A stretch of DNA of 64,000 nt from Chryseobacterium vrystaatense (GCF_000737765.1 NZ_JPRI01000001.1:248001-312000); one strand, 5' to 3'. Positions 42,491-51,798 are shown, counted from the stretch's first letter. Made by a program: numbers and translations. The notes: generated by a model not told the origin, from the letters alone.

Positions 42491-43750
42491 TTAATGCTCA
42501 TGCTCCCCTGAATTGGAAAGTTTTGCGTTTACAAAAAAGGCTCCTTTTACTACAATTCTTGCATCTGCAGGAATTTTCCCAACAGGCGTTATCGCCGTAT
42601 ATCCCATATCGGATGTTCCTTTTATCACTTCTATCTTTTCGAAGTTCAAAGTCTTTTTATGTTCGGCAGGTTCTTCTTTTTCATTTTTATGATCGTCTCC
42701 GGACTCTTCTGCATGCTCTTCAGCTTTTTTATCTGTGCGGATAAAGACATAATATTTTCCATCGGCTTCTACGATAGCTTCGGCAGGAACAGCAGGTGTT
42801 GTATTTTTATCAAGACTTACGATACCGGTGATATTCATTCCGTCGATCAGACCCGCCTTGTTTCCAGTCACCGTGCCGTGTACAGAAACCGTTTTACTTT
42901 CGTTTTCAAAAGAAGATCCTACACTGTATACCATTGCATCATATTCCGTTTCGGGATTATTGGTCAGTTTGAAATGAACAATCTGCCCAACTCTCATTTT
43001 GGGAAGATCTTTTTCAAAGACCTGCAGATCCAGATGGATGGAATTGTTATCAATAATCTCAGCCACAGGTGACGAAACATCGACATAACTTCCAATCTGT
43101 GCTGAAATACTGCTGACTGTTCCACTGATCGGTGCTGTAATAACCAACCCTGATCTCATATTTGAATTATTAACTTTGCCGGGGCTTATTCCCATCATCT
43201 GAAGCTGTCTTAGAAGAGAGGCTCTCCTTGTTCTCAATGTTTTCAGTTCTGCATCTGAACTCTGAAGATTTTTCTTTGCCCCTGCATCATTGTCGAACAG
43301 TTCTTTTTGTCTTCTGTATTCCTGTTCTGCATAGGTAATTCTGCTGTTCGTCGTCAGATAATCTTCCTGAAGCTGGATAAACTCCGGATTTGCTATGGTT
43401 GCAATTACCTGTCCCTTTTTAACAATGCTTCCTACCTGTACATTAAGGGTTTTGATCACTCCTCCATACAGGGAAGTGATGGTGGCTTTATTATTATTGG
43501 GAACTCTCAAAAGACCGTTCGCTTTGATTGTGGAAGTAAGTTCTTTCATTTCCAGCGGGCCCAGAGATATCCCAACCGACTTGATCTGTTCTTCCGTTAA
43601 TGAAGCAATAGTCTGTGGTGATTCTTCATGACCGGCTTCCGTTTTTTCTGTTTTTACTTCGGGAGTTTCTTTCGGCGTTTCTTTTTTTCCACAGCTTATG
43701 AGTAAAAAGGCGGTGACGGTCAGATATATGATATTGTGCTTTAGTTTCAT
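42491..43750 (-). CDS. RND efflux periplasmic adaptor (CzcB/CusB-like)
   Basis: Membrane fusion protein linking the RND pump to the outer-membrane channel. Lipobox ISC (Cys20), then a barrel-sandwich hybrid (VPNNNKATITSLYGGVIKTL, VKKGQVIATIANPEF), an alpha hairpin (~130-190), the return lipoyl half (VITAPISGTVSSISAQIGSYV) and beta-barrel and MP domains. A His/Glu-rich insertion (~330-355: EEHAEESGDDHKNEKEEPAEH) and C-terminal GEHEH offer metal ligands. It starts 1 base after the CzcA-like stop, so both are translated from one transcript. Confidence 0.92.
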   Translation of the reverse strand: MKLKHNIIYLTVTAFLLISCGKKETPKETPEVKTEKTEAGHEESPQTIASLTEEQIKSVGISLGPLEMKELTSTIKANGLLRVPNNNKATITSLYGGVIKTLNVQVGSIVKKGQVIATIANPEFIQLQEDYLTTNSRITYAEQEYRRQKELFDNDAGAKKNLQSSDAELKTLRTRRASLLRQLQMMGISPGKVNNSNMRSGLVITAPISGTVSSISAQIGSYVDVSSPVAEIIDNNSIHLDLQVFEKDLPKMRVGQIVHFKLTNNPETEYDAMVYSVGSSFENESKTVSVHGTVTGNKAGLIDGMNITGIVSLDKNTTPAVPAEAIVEADGKYYVFIRTDKKAEEHAEESGDDHKNEKEEPAEHKKTLNFEKIEVIKGTSDMGYTAITPVGKIPADARIVVKGAFFVNAKLSNSGEHEH

Positions 43751-43751
43751 G

Positions 43752-46700
43752 TTATTTATTGATGATTGAATTAATGGTAACCACAGATTGATTAACCTGT
43801 TGAATGGATTCTAAGTATTTTAACTGAATATTGGTGGCGGTCTGCAGGGCAAAAAGATATTCTACATAAGAGATCTCCCCTGTTTTGTACCCTAACTGAG
43901 CTGCTTTTACGATTTTCTCTGCGTTAGGAATAGCCTGACTTACATAATACTCATACTGCTGTATATCCTGCTGATACTGACCAAGAGCATTATCCAATTG
44001 TGTTGAAAGTTGCTTTTGCTGCATTTTGGCATTGGTTTCAGCGGCTAGCTTTTCATATTCCAAAGACTGCATTCTTGCTTTTGTGGCTCCGAATGTCAAA
44101 GGAATAGCAACGCCAACAGAGAATGAATTGAATCGATCGCCTGCATTATAGAATTTCTCCTGTCCGTTTTTGGTATGAAAACCAATCAGTGACTGGCTTG
44201 TCAGTCCCAAACTGAATTCCGGAAGCCCCTGTGATTTTTCTACATTTTTATTCTTTTCGGCGATTTCCATTTCATGATAGAAAGCTTTAACGGACGGATT
44301 ATTTGCTACAGATGAACTGTCAAGAATATTTTCTGTTCTCAAAGGCTCGTAGTCCCTTTTAAAAGGAACTTCAAGATCTTCAGAAGTATTTAGCAATGTC
44401 TTTAAATTCTTATAGGCATTCTTTAAATAGACCTCATTCTGTTTCAGCAGAAGGTTGATCTCTCCCTTTTGAGTTTCTGCGGTATTAATTTCAATCTTCT
44501 TGATATCTCCTGCTTTAAATCTTACACTGGCAATTCTGATAAAATCCTGATAAAGACTGTCGAGATCTTTCAGTTTAAATTGATTGTACTGAAGGTATTC
44601 GATCTGATAATAATAGCTCCTTACCTGTTTGGTCAGCTCGTTTGCCGACACTTCTTTATCGATCTGTCTGCTTCTGATATTTTCTGTAATCAATTCTCGC
44701 CTTGCTTTGAATAGTGTGGGAAAAGGAATACTTTGTGAAATGGCAAATGACTGGTCGAATTTAGGACTGTTGTACTGTCCCAGCTGCGCTTCAAAATTCA
44801 GCTTGGGAAGTTCTTTTGCTGTTCCTTTAAGCGCTTCTGCAGATTTTATATTCAGTTCTTTTGACTTTAACATTAAATTATTTTCAGCTGCCATTTCTAC
44901 TGCCTGTTCCACAGAAACCTGACGGGTCTGGGCTTTAAATGTCTGTCCAAACATTAAAACCCCCAAAATAAGAATGGTCGTGACCGGTTTGATCTTATTC
45001 ATCTTTCCTGAAATCTTTGAATTAAAGATAATATAGAGCATTGGAAGTACAAATAAGGTTAGGAATGTAGCGGTTACCAATCCTCCGATGACTACGGTTG
45101 CCAAAGGTTTCTGTACCTCAGCACCAGCTCCCGTAGAAATCGCCATCGGCAGAAATCCTAGTGAAGCCACCGTTGCAGTCATCAGAACGGGTCTCAATCT
45201 TGTTTTTGTTCCTTCATATACTCTTTTCAACACATCTGTTTCCCCATCTTTTTCAAGCTGGTTAAAAGTTCCGATCAAAACAATTCCGTTAAGAACTGCG
45301 ACTCCGAAAAGAGCAATGAACCCGATTCCGGCACTGATACTGAACGGCATATCTCGTAAGAGAAGAGCAAACACGCCTCCGATGGCACTCATTGGAATGG
45401 CTGTAAAGATCAATGCAGCCTGCTTAAACGAGTGGAAGGTGAAATAAAGTAACATAAAGATCAGAAACAGGGAAACCGGAACAGCGATCATAAGACGTTT
45501 GCTGGCTTCCTGCAGATTTTCAAACTGTCCTCCGTACGTAAAGTAATATCCTGAAGGCAACTTGATCTGTTGATCCAGCTTAGTCTGAATATCTTTCACG
45601 ACACTTTGTACATCACGACCTTTAACATTAAAACCTATAACGATTCTTCTTTTTCCCTCTTCACGGCTAATCTGTGCAGGTCCCAGTTTATAGCTGACGT
45701 TAGCAACCTGAGAAAGCGGGATCTGCGCTCCCGTACCTGTTGAGATCATTAAATTATTCACATCATCGATATTGGTTCTGTGAAGGCTGTCAAGACGGAC
45801 CACAAGATCGAAGCGTCTTTCATTTTCAAAAACCTGACCGGCTGCTTTTCCGGCAAAGGCTGTACTTACGGCATTATTGACGTTTTCTATATTTAAACCA
45901 TAGTTGGCCATTCTCGTTCTGTCATATTCTACATTGATCTGAGGAAGGCCACTTATTCTTTCGATCTGAGGAGGAGTGGCTCCGTCAACGGTCTGAATGA
46001 TTTTCCCTACTTTATCTGCATAAATGGATAATGAATCCAGATTTTCACCAAAAATTTTAACAGCAACGTCCTGTCTGATCCCGGTCATCAGCTCATTGAA
46101 ACGCATCTGGATAGGCTGGTTCTTTTCAAAAAACACACCTGGAATCGTTTCTAATTTCTCACTTATTTCATCGGCCAGTTCTGTATAGGATTTTTTCGAT
46201 TTCCATTCGTTTTGTGGTTTTAATACCACAATCAGGTCAGTTGCTTCAGGAGGCATAGGATCGGTCGGAACCTCAGCGGAACCGGTTTTTCCTACTACCA
46301 TTTTCACTTCATCAAATTGTTTGATAATTCTTGAAGCCTGCATGGAGGTTTCGATACTCTGGCTGAGTGAACTTCCCTGCGGCAGGATACAGTGGAATGC
46401 GTAATCCCCTTCCTGCAGCTGCGGAATAAATTCGCCCCCCATATTTTTGAAAATAAAGGCACTGATGACGAAAATGAAAATCGTGGCAGAAACGATGATG
46501 TATTTTACTTTCACCGCTTTCTGCAGCATCGGTTGATAGATCTTCTGAAGGAAGTTCATCATTTTATCTGAAAAAGTTTCTTTATGTGAGATTTTTTTAG
46601 ACAAAAACAAAGCACTCATCATTGGAATATAGGTCAGTGAAAGGATCAAAGCCCCTAAAATCGCAAACCCAACAGTTTTCGCCATCGGTGTAAACATTTT

Positions 46701-48113
46701 TCCTTCTACTCCTGCTAATGTAAGAATCGGAATATAAACGATAAGGATAATGATTTCCCCAAAAGCGGCACTGCTTCTTATCTTTGATGCCGAAAGGAAA
46801 ACTTCTTCATCCATTTCATTCTGAGTAAGATTTCGCACTGATTTCCTTAAACCTAGATGATGTAAAGTGGCTTCGACAATAATCACCGCCCCATCTACGA
46901 TCAGGCCAAAATCTATAGCTCCAAGGCTCATTAGATTGGCACTTACCCCAAAAACATTCATCATTCCCAAAGCAAACAACAGGGACAGCGGAATGGCAGA
47001 AGCCACAATAAGTCCTGCTCTGAGGTTTCCAAGGAAAACGACCAATACGAAAATAACGATCAGGGCACCTTCTATCAGGTTTTTCTCTACCGTATTGATG
47101 GCTCTTCCAACCAGATCTGTTCTATCTAAGAAGGGCTCTATGACCACATCATCAGGAAGCGATTTCTGGATGGTTGGGATTTTAGCTTTAATAAGGCTAA
47201 CCACATCGTTACTATTGGCACCTTTCAACATCATTACAACCCCACCTACCGCATCTACCTTTCCGTTATAAGTCAGTGCTCCATAACGAACAGCACTTCC
47301 AAAACGTACGTCTGCCACATCTTTTATAAAAATAGGAACGCTTCCTGTTTCATTTTTGACAGAGATATTTTTAATATCTTCCAACGAGGTTACAAAGCCA
47401 ATTCCTCTGATAAAATAGGCATTCGGCTTTTTGTCTATGTAAGCACCTCCGGTATTTTGGTTATTCTTTTCTAAAGCTGTAAAAATATCGGAAATACTTA
47501 CGCCCATTGCTTTAAGGCGGTCAGGATTTACGCCTACTTCATACTGTTTCAATTCTCCTCCGAAACTGTTGATTTCAGCAACCCCCGGTGTTCCGTTCAA
47601 TTGTCTGCGGACAATCCAATCCTGCATGGTACGGAGTTCTTTCGCTGAATATTTTTTTTCACTGCCTTTTTTGGGATGGAGAATATACTGATAAACTTCT
47701 CCAAGACCTGTACTTACAGGGGCAAGCTCAGGAGTTCCAACTCCTTTAGGAATCTCTTCCACTGCCAGTTTCAACTGTTCATTGATCAGCTGTCTGGCAA
47801 AATAAACATCTACATTTTCTTTGAATACTACAGTGATTACGGAAAGTCCGAATCTGGAGATACTTCTAGTTTCCTCGATGTCCGGAACATTGGCAATACT
47901 CTGCTCTATGGGAAAGGTCACAAGCTGCTCTACTTCCTGTCCTGCCAGTGTAGGACATGCAGTAATGATCTGTACCTGATTATTGGTAATATCAGGAACA
48001 GCATCTATAGGAAGTTTTGTGGCACTCCACACTCCCCATATGATCAAAAGCAGGGTCATTATACCAACGACCACCTTATTTTTGATACTGAATTTTATGA
48101 TTTTATCTAACAC
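43752..48113 (-). CDS. CzcA-type heavy-metal RND pump fused to a TolC-like channel domain
   Basis: A 1453-residue fusion. Residues 1-1037 are an HME-RND transporter (12 membrane helices, two large periplasmic loops). The TM4 motif DFGLIVDGAVIIVEA (~400-415) marks the CzcA group for Zn/Co/Cd/Ni and not the copper/silver CusA group. From Met1038 (codon at 45002) a second protein follows: MNKIKPVTTILILGVLMFGQ resembles a complete signal peptide ending FKAQ, then a TolC/CzcC channel domain (~1065-1453: VEQAVEMAAENNLMLKSKELN, YKTGEISYVEYLFAL). Such fusions are known in Bacteroidota. The promoter carries a Fur-type box. Co-transcribed with the adaptor gene. Confidence 0.92.
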   Translation of the reverse strand: MLDKIIKFSIKNKVVVGIMTLLLIIWGVWSATKLPIDAVPDITNNQVQIITACPTLAGQEVEQLVTFPIEQSIANVPDIEETRSISRFGLSVITVVFKENVDVYFARQLINEQLKLAVEEIPKGVGTPELAPVSTGLGEVYQYILHPKKGSEKKYSAKELRTMQDWIVRRQLNGTPGVAEINSFGGELKQYEVGVNPDRLKAMGVSISDIFTALEKNNQNTGGAYIDKKPNAYFIRGIGFVTSLEDIKNISVKNETGSVPIFIKDVADVRFGSAVRYGALTYNGKVDAVGGVVMMLKGANSNDVVSLIKAKIPTIQKSLPDDVVIEPFLDRTDLVGRAINTVEKNLIEGALIVIFVLVVFLGNLRAGLIVASAIPLSLLFALGMMNVFGVSANLMSLGAIDFGLIVDGAVIIVEATLHHLGLRKSVRNLTQNEMDEEVFLSASKIRSSAAFGEIIILIVYIPILTLAGVEGKMFTPMAKTVGFAILGALILSLTYIPMMSALFLSKKISHKETFSDKMMNFLQKIYQPMLQKAVKVKYIIVSATIFIFVISAFIFKNMGGEFIPQLQEGDYAFHCILPQGSSLSQSIETSMQASRIIKQFDEVKMVVGKTGSAEVPTDPMPPEATDLIVVLKPQNEWKSKKSYTELADEISEKLETIPGVFFEKNQPIQMRFNELMTGIRQDVAVKIFGENLDSLSIYADKVGKIIQTVDGATPPQIERISGLPQINVEYDRTRMANYGLNIENVNNAVSTAFAGKAAGQVFENERRFDLVVRLDSLHRTNIDDVNNLMISTGTGAQIPLSQVANVSYKLGPAQISREEGKRRIVIGFNVKGRDVQSVVKDIQTKLDQQIKLPSGYYFTYGGQFENLQEASKRLMIAVPVSLFLIFMLLYFTFHSFKQAALIFTAIPMSAIGGVFALLLRDMPFSISAGIGFIALFGVAVLNGIVLIGTFNQLEKDGETDVLKRVYEGTKTRLRPVLMTATVASLGFLPMAISTGAGAEVQKPLATVVIGGLVTATFLTLFVLPMLYIIFNSKISGKMNKIKPVTTILILGVLMFGQTFKAQTRQVSVEQAVEMAAENNLMLKSKELNIKSAEALKGTAKELPKLNFEAQLGQYNSPKFDQSFAISQSIPFPTLFKARRELITENIRSRQIDKEVSANELTKQVRSYYYQIEYLQYNQFKLKDLDSLYQDFIRIASVRFKAGDIKKIEINTAETQKGEINLLLKQNEVYLKNAYKNLKTLLNTSEDLEVPFKRDYEPLRTENILDSSSVANNPSVKAFYHEMEIAEKNKNVEKSQGLPEFSLGLTSQSLIGFHTKNGQEKFYNAGDRFNSFSVGVAIPLTFGATKARMQSLEYEKLAAETNAKMQQKQLSTQLDNALGQYQQDIQQYEYYVSQAIPNAEKIVKAAQLGYKTGEISYVEYLFALQTATNIQLKYLESIQQVNQSVVTINSIINK

Positions 48114-48166
48114 GATCTGTATTTAATTTTTATGGGTAATAACTGTACACGGCAATAATGCCGGCA

Positions 48167-48202
48167 CAAAAATATCACGGGAATCTCTGCAATGAAATTG
48201 CA
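48167..48202 (-). promoter_or_regulatory. Promoter of the CzcA-like operon with Fur-type box
   Basis: TGCAATGAAATTGCA (48188-48202) is a 7-1-7 palindrome with one mismatch. On the minus strand its TTG (48192-48190) is followed by 15 bases and a perfect TATTTTTG -7 element (48174-48167). The spacing equals that of the ATPase promoter at 40099-40134. Confidence 0.7.
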
Positions 48203-48247
48203 AAGTTCAATGAATAGAAAGCGGGGCTTTCTAATACTCAATAAAAA

Positions 48248-48571
48248 TTAAATTTTAGGAGGCTGCCAGATATGATCATACATCTGGTACGCAAAATTGT
48301 TTTTCTGAAAAAGAATTTTCTTGGAAAAGTAAACCTGAACCTGGTTGGGGATCTCTAATAAAGGATTCATTTTGAAAGAAGATACAGTCATCTGACAACA
48401 GCTGCATGTACAAAGTGGTGAACAGATATCTCCTTTATCTTTTGAGTGGGAGTCCTGAGTACTGAAGGATAACATTGTGTCTGCCGGTCCTGAAGGACCG
48501 TGCACATCTTCGCAGGGCATCAGTGACAATGCCATGAAATAAAATGCTAGTATCCATCTTAACAGGTTCAT
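48248..48571 (-). CDS. DUF6660-like small secreted protein
   Basis: A 107-residue exported protein. A signal or anchor (~1-18, MNLLRWILAFYFMALSLMPC) is followed by a short Ser/His/Asp-rich part and the Cys cluster DICSPLCTCSCCQM, then a C-terminal MYDHIWQPPKI. It matches the layout I know as DUF6660, found beside metal-efflux RND genes in Bacteroidota. The Cys cluster suggests metal binding. The final (I/F)xxPP tail is like the tails of the two CxGKCY proteins. It lies upstream of the pump gene on the same strand, with its own spacer of 134 bases containing the Fur-type box. Confidence 0.78.
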   Translation of the reverse strand: MNLLRWILAFYFMALSLMPCEDVHGPSGPADTMLSFSTQDSHSKDKGDICSPLCTCSCCQMTVSSFKMNPLLEIPNQVQVYFSKKILFQKNNFAYQMYDHIWQPPKI

Positions 48572-48649
48572 ATCGACAAAGGTAAAGTTTTTTTCTAAAA
48601 TGGAAAGGCTACATGCTGCATTTAATATATTCCTGACATTGCAGTCTTA

Positions 48650-48681
48650 TTTGAAAGGTTGGCATATTTTCTTTATTTTTG
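48650..48681 (+). promoter_or_regulatory. Promoter of the first lipoprotein gene in the accessory array
   Basis: TTTG (48650-48653), a 20-base spacer and TATTTTTG (48674-48681). Transcription would start at about 48688, so translation must start at 48696 or 48708. Confidence 0.65.
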
Positions 48682-48707
48682 AGTGTAGGACCCGCATGAT
48701 ACAGCTT

Positions 48708-49181
48708 ATGAAAAAACTGTTTTTAATTCCTTTATTTTTAACTCTGTTCTCCTGTATAGGTTCTGATACTGAATTTTTGCCAGGTACTATTTCAGAAGCT
48801 AATAGTAAAAAGCTTTTAATCAAAGAATACCGTCCCACTTATAATAAAGTGACCATTAATCAGGGAGAGTATGAGATTGTAGAAGCGTTTACTACTTTTA
48901 AGTTGAATTCAAAAAATGATCAGACGATCAATAAAAGTTTTTTTGCCTTCAGTATAAGAATTAAAAATCTTAAAACCGGTGAGGAAGGCCTTTCCCTTGA
49001 AGACAGTGATCATAGTGAATTTCTTGATTTTCACTGTGATTTCTGCGGAGGTATTAACAACGATAATTTTGTACTCTATTATGATGACATCAGTAAAAGA
49101 GAAAGCCTGGACAGCATAAAAATCGGTTTTAAAGACCGGAATAGAAATGAGAAGGTTGTTTATTTTATTCAGAAAAAATAA
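48708..49181 (+). CDS. Lipoprotein, function unknown (possible immunity protein)
   Basis: Starts MKKLFLIPLFLTLFSC with a lipobox (Cys16); the mature part (~140 residues) is beta-rich and charged, with HCDFCGG near residue 110 and a final KVVYFIQKK. I do not recognise a family. The ATG at 48708 gives a clean lipoprotein signal; 48696 is possible, but upstream in-frame codons cover the promoter. It is the first member of an array in which lipoproteins alternate with toxin remnants, so an immunity role is inference from context. Confidence 0.72.
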   Translation: MKKLFLIPLFLTLFSCIGSDTEFLPGTISEANSKKLLIKEYRPTYNKVTINQGEYEIVEAFTTFKLNSKNDQTINKSFFAFSIRIKNLKTGEEGLSLEDSDHSEFLDFHCDFCGGINNDNFVLYYDDISKRESLDSIKIGFKDRNRNEKVVYFIQKK

Positions 49182-49610
49182 GTGGGAAATATTTACTTAT
49201 GCTGTTTTACTATTCTTTTATTGATGTTATATTGTGATAACAAACAAAAATCGGATGAACAAATTGCCATCAATATAATCAATCAAAATTTTGAAAGATT
49301 TTCCGTCCCTTTTACTTACACATCTTAGAATCTACGATAATCAGAATTTGTTACAGCCAAATTCAAGGTCAGATGCTCTTCAGAAACTTCCAAAGAAATA
49401 AGTTTACCTTTATACAATTCCGCATCAGATATAGGGTTTTTACTGTACGAATTAAAAAATGACAAAAAATACACTTTGCAACTGCATTTTACTAGTACCA
49501 AAAAATACTACAAAAATATTCAAGTATTTTCAGATAAATACAAACTGTTTTCGGGAACTATTGTATCAAATAAAGCATCTTTTATCCTTGTAGAAAATTC
49601 TTCAGAGTAG
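49182..49610 (+). pseudogene. Broken lipoprotein gene
   Basis: From a GTG directly after the preceding stop, the frame reads a lipoprotein-like start (TILLLMLYCDNKQKSDEQ), then runs into TAG (49326) and TAA (49338). The +1 frame carries a plausible continuation between about 49315 and 49395 (HLRIYDNQNLLQPNSRSDAL). The original frame then resumes with EISLPLYNSASDIGFLLYEL and continues open to 49610 (142 codons in all). This is best explained by two compensating frameshifts in a former lipoprotein gene. Confidence 0.65.
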
Positions 49611-49786
49611 AGCTCTAAGCTTGATCAAGCCCATCATTAATTCATCGGTGATTTCATTAAAATTTATATAGAGAACTCTTCAGGACTTTATGATCGTTGA
49701 TTTGCCGAAAATAAAATCACAAAATCAGATTGACAAAGCACAAGATTTAAAATCTGGTTTCAAGATAATCTAAATTACTAACTATT
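49611..49786 (+). other. Degraded coding fragment
   Basis: No intact gene. Short protein-like stretches remain in different frames (IYIENSSGLYD near 49665, and LPKIKSQNQIDKAQDLKSGF up to a stop near 49773), which looks like a second decayed small gene ahead of the protein at 49787. Confidence 0.4.
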
Positions 49787-50350
49787 ATGATTGAATTCAA
49801 AACAGAAGTTAAAGAACTTCTTCCTTACGATAGAAAACAATATCTATTATTAAACAAATGGTATGGTGCATCATTTCAATTATCTAATGATGCAAAAGAA
49901 ATAACATCACCAGAATTTATTCTTAATTATGAACCTCTTCTTAAAAAATTGATAGAACAACTTGATAATGGTTACGCATGGATTGCCAATCATGATTATA
50001 AGTACAAAAATTGGTTTCCTAATGAGGATAACACCTTAATTTCGTTACGGGATTTATTCAAAAAAAACAATATCCCCAATACGTTTATAGGTGCTTTAGT
50101 CTTTTCAAAGGATGAGCTGTTGAAATTTACTAGAGATTTAATTTCGTATCCTCATGCTGTATTTGATCAAAAGGAGATTTTATACAATGATATCGATATT
50201 TCAAATAATAAAATACCGTTTGTTATCAAAATATCAGGGCACATGAATATAGATCTATTAAGCACAGATATGGAATTATTAAAAAAAATTGTCAATTCTA
50301 ATTCTTCAGGTAATTTTATTATAAAAGAATATAGAGGAACTCAACTATAG
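49787..50350 (+). CDS. Cytosolic protein, possible immunity protein
   Basis: A 187-residue protein with no signal peptide. It is rich in Asn, Lys, Asp and Leu and has alternating strands and helices (ELLPYDRKQYLLLNKWYGAS, then NGYAWIANHDYKYKNWF, and TFIGALVFSKDELLKF). Nothing matches a family I can name with confidence. Its size, acidic or neutral character and place between remnants of polymorphic-toxin cassettes fit an immunity protein, but that is inference from context. The reading frame is intact, unlike its neighbours. Confidence 0.6.
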   Translation: MIEFKTEVKELLPYDRKQYLLLNKWYGASFQLSNDAKEITSPEFILNYEPLLKKLIEQLDNGYAWIANHDYKYKNWFPNEDNTLISLRDLFKKNNIPNTFIGALVFSKDELLKFTRDLISYPHAVFDQKEILYNDIDISNNKIPFVIKISGHMNIDLLSTDMELLKKIVNSNSSGNFIIKEYRGTQL

Positions 50351-50434
50351 CAAGATAGCTATATAGCAGTATTCTTTTTGATGATCATAAATATTATAGT
50401 GAACATAAGATAGAATAAATTTTGAAAATGTACC

Positions 50435-50905
50435 ATGGTAAAGGAAAATCAAAATATTGACATTCTAAATCAGGATGATTTAAATGGTCACAGCACTTAT
50501 CAATTAATCGACTGCTTTATCAACACTATTGATTTAGTTGGAGTATTCGAATTAAATGTTAATTTAATCATTGAGAATTGTATCATCAATAATTTGCAAA
50601 TTCATTCGTGTTGGTTTGTAAATGGATTATCAGTAAAAAACACTATTGTCAAAAATTCTGTTGATTACCAAATGGGAGGTCATAATATAAAACCTATCAT
50701 CATTGAAGGAAGTATTTTTAAAAGTTTTTTTAGTTTCTTTGATTGTCAGTTTGAAAACGTTATTGAATTAAAAAATAACATCTTCGAAAAAGGAACTAAC
50801 CTAATAGGTAATAAAGGAGAAGGTTTTGAAAACAGTTTTGCAGCTGGTTTCCTGATTGATAATAACATAGGAAAAATTGATGTTAGTGAGGTTGGAATTT
50901 TATAA
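50435..50905 (+). CDS. Beta-helix-like small protein, possible immunity protein
   Basis: A 156-residue cytosolic protein with a repeated pattern of Ile/Leu/Asn residues every few positions (LVGVFELNVNLIIENCIINN, GLSVKNTIVKN, ENVIELKNNIFEKGTNLIGN), which suggests a right-handed parallel beta-helix like pentapeptide-repeat or polymorphic-toxin immunity folds. The start ATG at 50435 has no obvious promoter. Part of the accessory array; function is inferred from position only. Confidence 0.55.
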   Translation: MVKENQNIDILNQDDLNGHSTYQLIDCFINTIDLVGVFELNVNLIIENCIINNLQIHSCWFVNGLSVKNTIVKNSVDYQMGGHNIKPIIIEGSIFKSFFSFFDCQFENVIELKNNIFEKGTNLIGNKGEGFENSFAAGFLIDNNIGKIDVSEVGIL

Positions 50906-51346
50906 TATAATGACAAATATCAGGAATCTCAAACTGCAAAACATGAATATTACTTTCAAATTCTTAATAAAGAATGAAAAAATAGCAGTAGTATTGATAC
51001 TTTTTTGTTATTTCTACAGACACACAAAAATCGTTTATACTAAGTATTAGTGACCAAAAATTCCATAAACAGCTAAAAAATGATACAGCCATAATCAGGT
51101 ATCAAAAAAATAAGAAATGGTTCATGGAAAAGTTCGTGATCATAAATGACAGTAAGCCCTTAATTAATAGTTAAAATTTTAATTTTGTGAACTAAATGAA
51201 GTATCTCTTATTTATGCCTTTTACCATATATCAGTTTTTGAAGAAGCGAAATAAAACTGATAGTGATGCCTATATGATCGCCAAATATGATGTTTTACCA
51301 GTTTAAAGATAATTCTGGGGGGAACTGAATACACCGTTTAATAAGA
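50906..51346. pseudogene. Spacer with gene remnants and one mini-ORF
   Basis: A C-terminal fragment is readable at ~51005-51174 (TQKSFILSISDQKFHKQLKN, then FMEKFVIINDSKPLINS and a stop) without a start codon. A TAATTTTG -7-like box at 51180-51187 is followed by an ATG at 51196 and a 36-codon frame (MKYLLFMPFTIYQFLKKRNK) that ends at 51306, too short to judge. No other gene is seen. Confidence 0.45.
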
Positions 51347-51798
51347 TTGCTACTGATTTGTACAATTCTTATAAGTTGCACAAATGAAAAGATCAATGGA
51401 GACAATACAAGCGATTCAATTGCTGAAGTAAAAAAGAATAATGTTTTTCTTCAAGAATTGACACCTCAGAATAATATAATTAATCAATTAGAAAATTATA
51501 TTTTAGAAGAGTGTGTTGGTTATAGCAACGATGGAATTATAAAAATCAAAAATTGGATATTCGTAAATTACCAAACTATCGATTAGTTTTAAAAGTTAAC
51601 AATAAAGATGAAAATGTATTTATAGATCTTCATACAAATGAAAATGTTGTAAAAATCAATTCCGATTTTGGATATAGAATCCCTTTCCTACGAACAATGG
51701 ATCTAAAAAATTTCAATATCAAGGATTCTCTAATATTAGATTTTCGTTTTCAAGGAAAGAATAGCAGAAAAGTTTTACTCATTAAAAATACAAAATAA
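51347..51798 (+). pseudogene. Frameshifted lipoprotein gene
   Basis: The first frame (TTG at 51347) gives a lipoprotein start (LLICTILISC) and reads to a stop at 51584. A second frame picks up near 51550 (LDIRKLPNYRLVLKVNNKDE) and stays open to 51798. Joined, they form one ~150-residue lipoprotein; the shift lies in AAAATCAAAAATTGG at about 51541-51555. Either the gene is a recent pseudogene or the base is a sequencing error. The next lipoprotein starts directly after its stop. Confidence 0.65.

Noticed and set aside
46867..48110. Plus-strand open frames opposite the RND pump gene
   Set aside because: Antisense shadows of a strongly conserved coding region.
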